A stretch of DNA of 64,000 nt from Pseudomonas putida (GTDB lineage Bacteria > Pseudomonadota > Gammaproteobacteria > Pseudomonadales > Pseudomonadaceae): NCBI RefSeq assembly GCF_025905425.1, contig NZ_CP109603.1, positions 2,330,001-2,394,000 of the forward strand. The letters are read 5' to 3'. Below the pieces are notes generated by a model that was not told the origin of the DNA, did no database searches, and was given only the letters and a program-made list of their open reading frames with translations. The position numbers and the translations under genes were made by a program. Every line of letters begins with the position of its first letter. Position 1 is the first letter of the stretch. Of the stretch, positions 62,574-64,000 are shown piece after piece.

Positions 62574-63037
62574 GATCAAACGCTCCTCTTGCACGGCAGG
62601 TTGCTGCGTGCTTGGCCCGGTACAACAGCAATCACTCAGTTCCTGTCAGCCAGCGACATGCGAAGCATTGACGATGCCTTCAAGAGGCCATCACTGTACG
62701 TTTGACCATGAAAAAATACAAGATTGGATCCAGCCCTTTTCATTCAGCCCATGATGGTCACCGGTCAATGGGCGCGCGCGTCGCTTGCGCGAGCAGCCTT
62801 TACGCATGCTGGAAGGGGGTCTTTGCCTGATGCGAGATATGGAAATTCGTCTCGACAGTCAGGGCTTCTTTGCCCATGGGGGATATTTTCCGTTCCTGAG
62901 CATGAGCTTGTCTCGCTGACACCACCTCATGAACCAAGAACGATACATGCCGGTCAAGCAGTAACAGCAGATTGCGAAAGTGGGGTATATAGGATGTTCA
63001 TTTTCGGTAGAAACCGCCGCCAAGCTCGAAAAATATC
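62574..63037. other. intergenic region upstream of the CBASS operon
   Basis: About 460 bp between the CBASS operon and the next minus-strand gene. One plus-strand frame of 105 codons (62724-63041) lacks any family feature and runs into the histidine-kinase stop, so I do not call it. The region probably holds the CBASS promoter and the right edge of the island. Confidence 0.45.
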
Positions 63038-64000
63038 TTAGCTTCCTTGAGGGAAAGCGACCTTGAAGGTTGTGCCGTCTTCATCGCTTGACATCACGTC
63101 TATCGTGCCTCCATGGCTCGTGACAATTTCATTGGCGATGAACAACCCCAGCCCCAATCCATGGGTGTTTTCTGAGTCATCCGTGGCCCGCGCCAAGCGA
63201 GCCTCGGGGTTGAATAGGTAGGGCAACTCATCGGGCGAAATTGGGCTCCCCCAGTTGTGAACGTCAATCTGCGCTACGCCGTGGGATCCAGTAAGCCGCA
63301 GCTGAATAGGCTTTTTCACATCCCCATGTCGTATAGCATTGATGACTAGGTTGGAAATCACCTGCCCCATACGTTGCGGATCGAAGTTGGCAGACAGAGA
63401 AGAGATGCCTTCGAAGACGATGGTCGCCTCTGGGTGAGCCAGGCTGACCTCCTTTACGAACGAAGTACACAATTCCCTCAGCTCAAAAGTTTGTCGCTGT
63501 ATGGGTATCCCTGTGCTGAGGTTGCATCGGGCAAGATCGAGCAGGTCGTTGACCATGTCGTTGGCCCGCTCGACGCTTACGGAAATCTGGCCGACCACTT
63601 TCTGTTCCCTCACCCCCATCTGATGGGCGTTGGCGAGCAGACCAGCCCCCATGGTTATAGCCGTCAGGGGCGCCCGCATATCATGGCCGAGAACACCCAG
63701 GACGAGCTTACGCGTGGTTTCGACAGCTTTGCCATACGCGGCAATAGACTCCATCAACGCCTGGTCAATGGCCTCGTTGAAGCGAATGATCTCAGCAACG
63801 CGCTCGGGATGCTCAACCGAAGTCTCCTGTGCCAGCCACAGCCTCAATACACTGGAGCGTAGGGCTCGGTATTCGGAGACCATCTGGTCAAGGCTGAATC
63901 CATCCCGCAAACGCAACACTGCATGTGTTTCGGCGGCACTTACTACGTTGGGCCTGTCGATCCCGTCCGTGAGGAAGTGGTAGGCCCTGCAGGGCCTACT
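63038..64000 (-). CDS. sensor histidine kinase (partial at 5' end)
   Basis: The frame is open to the right edge of the window, so the N-terminus is missing; at least 320 residues are present. The N-terminal part (AVLRLRDGFSLDQMVSEYRA then LRSSVLRLW) resembles an RsbRD/RsbU-type N-terminal helical domain. The kinase core is complete: H-box VLGVLGHDMRAPLTAITMGA, N-box VISNLVINAIRHGDV, and G-box THGLGLGLFIANEIV with a C-terminal DGTTFKVAFP. There is no membrane helix, so it is a cytoplasmic kinase. No response regulator is in view. Confidence 0.88.
   Translation of the reverse strand, partial: SRPCRAYHFLTDGIDRPNVVSAAETHAVLRLRDGFSLDQMVSEYRALRSSVLRLWLAQETSVEHPERVAEIIRFNEAIDQALMESIAAYGKAVETTRKLVLGVLGHDMRAPLTAITMGAGLLANAHQMGVREQKVVGQISVSVERANDMVNDLLDLARCNLSTGIPIQRQTFELRELCTSFVKEVSLAHPEATIVFEGISSLSANFDPQRMGQVISNLVINAIRHGDVKKPIQLRLTGSHGVAQIDVHNWGSPISPDELPYLFNPEARLARATDDSENTHGLGLGLFIANEIVTSHGGTIDVMSSDEDGTTFKVAFPQGS

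Noticed and set aside
62724..63041. 105-codon plus-strand frame between CBASS and the kinase
   Set aside because: No family feature, weak start context, and it overlaps the end of the histidine-kinase gene.

Overview
The window is almost certainly from a Pseudomonas of the P. putida group. It carries a complete phenylacetate (paa) catabolic cluster in pseudomonad order, REP elements with the putida-type core GCGGGGCAAGCCCGCTCC, and a ligD - ybhP/clsB/ybhN - paa gene order that I recall from P. putida genomes. No database search was possible, so the species is an inference.

Layout. (1) 1-5.5 kb, core genome: the 5' end of ligD; a small acidic 'HPr-related' gene; a minus-strand ybhP-clsB-ybhN phospholipid operon whose genes overlap by 4 bp; a deletion scar made of remnants of a DUF72 gene and a low-affinity iron permease; a ClpP-like protein; and a small hypothetical. 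(2) 5.5-23.0 kb, phenylacetate degradation. paaFGHIJ activate the beta-oxidation half, paaK makes phenylacetyl-CoA, paaABCDE is the ring epoxidase, and a DUF485 gene, paaL, an OprD-type porin and paaZ provide uptake and ring opening. All of these are on the minus strand; paaY and the repressor paaX are on the plus strand. Candidate PaaX operators precede paaA and paaF. (3) 23.1-28.7 kb: a hipBA-type toxin-antitoxin pair with a strong operator palindrome, then a FecI/FecR/TonB-receptor iron-uptake operon. (4) hldD at 28.7-29.8 kb is the last clearly core gene.

(5) 29.8-62.6 kb is an accessory region that looks like a composite defence island. From left to right it holds a gene-poor stretch with repeated motifs, a truncated tyrosine recombinase, an 8-bp tandem repeat, an unrecognised minus-strand pair with a frameshifted nuclease-like gene, a frameshifted small gene, an MbcA/ParS-like antitoxin cluster, and a ~1470-residue protein with an N-terminal nuclease-like domain, a helical-repeat middle and a C-terminal PIN-like domain. 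Next come a DUF3223/HNH-like gene, a KfrA-like coiled-coil DNA-binding protein divergent from an intact tyrosine recombinase, a HEPN protein, a propeller/TPR protein, a membrane coiled-coil protein, a 1494-residue sacsin/HSP90-type ATPase with a C-terminal DUF3883 domain, a DEDDh exonuclease, and two XRE regulators paired with unrecognised partners. It ends with a six-gene CBASS locus on the minus strand: 2TM-SAVED effector, CD-NTase, E1-E2 Cap2, JAB Cap3, a second CD-NTase and a stand-alone E2-like cysteine-rich protein. (6) The window ends inside a sensor histidine kinase.

The most interesting items are the CBASS locus with two cyclases and two E2 modules behind one effector, the nuclease-TPR-PIN protein, and a perfect palindrome (GAGTACA-N2-TGTACTC) that occurs three times, only in the island. 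This palindrome could be an operator shared by otherwise unrelated cassettes.
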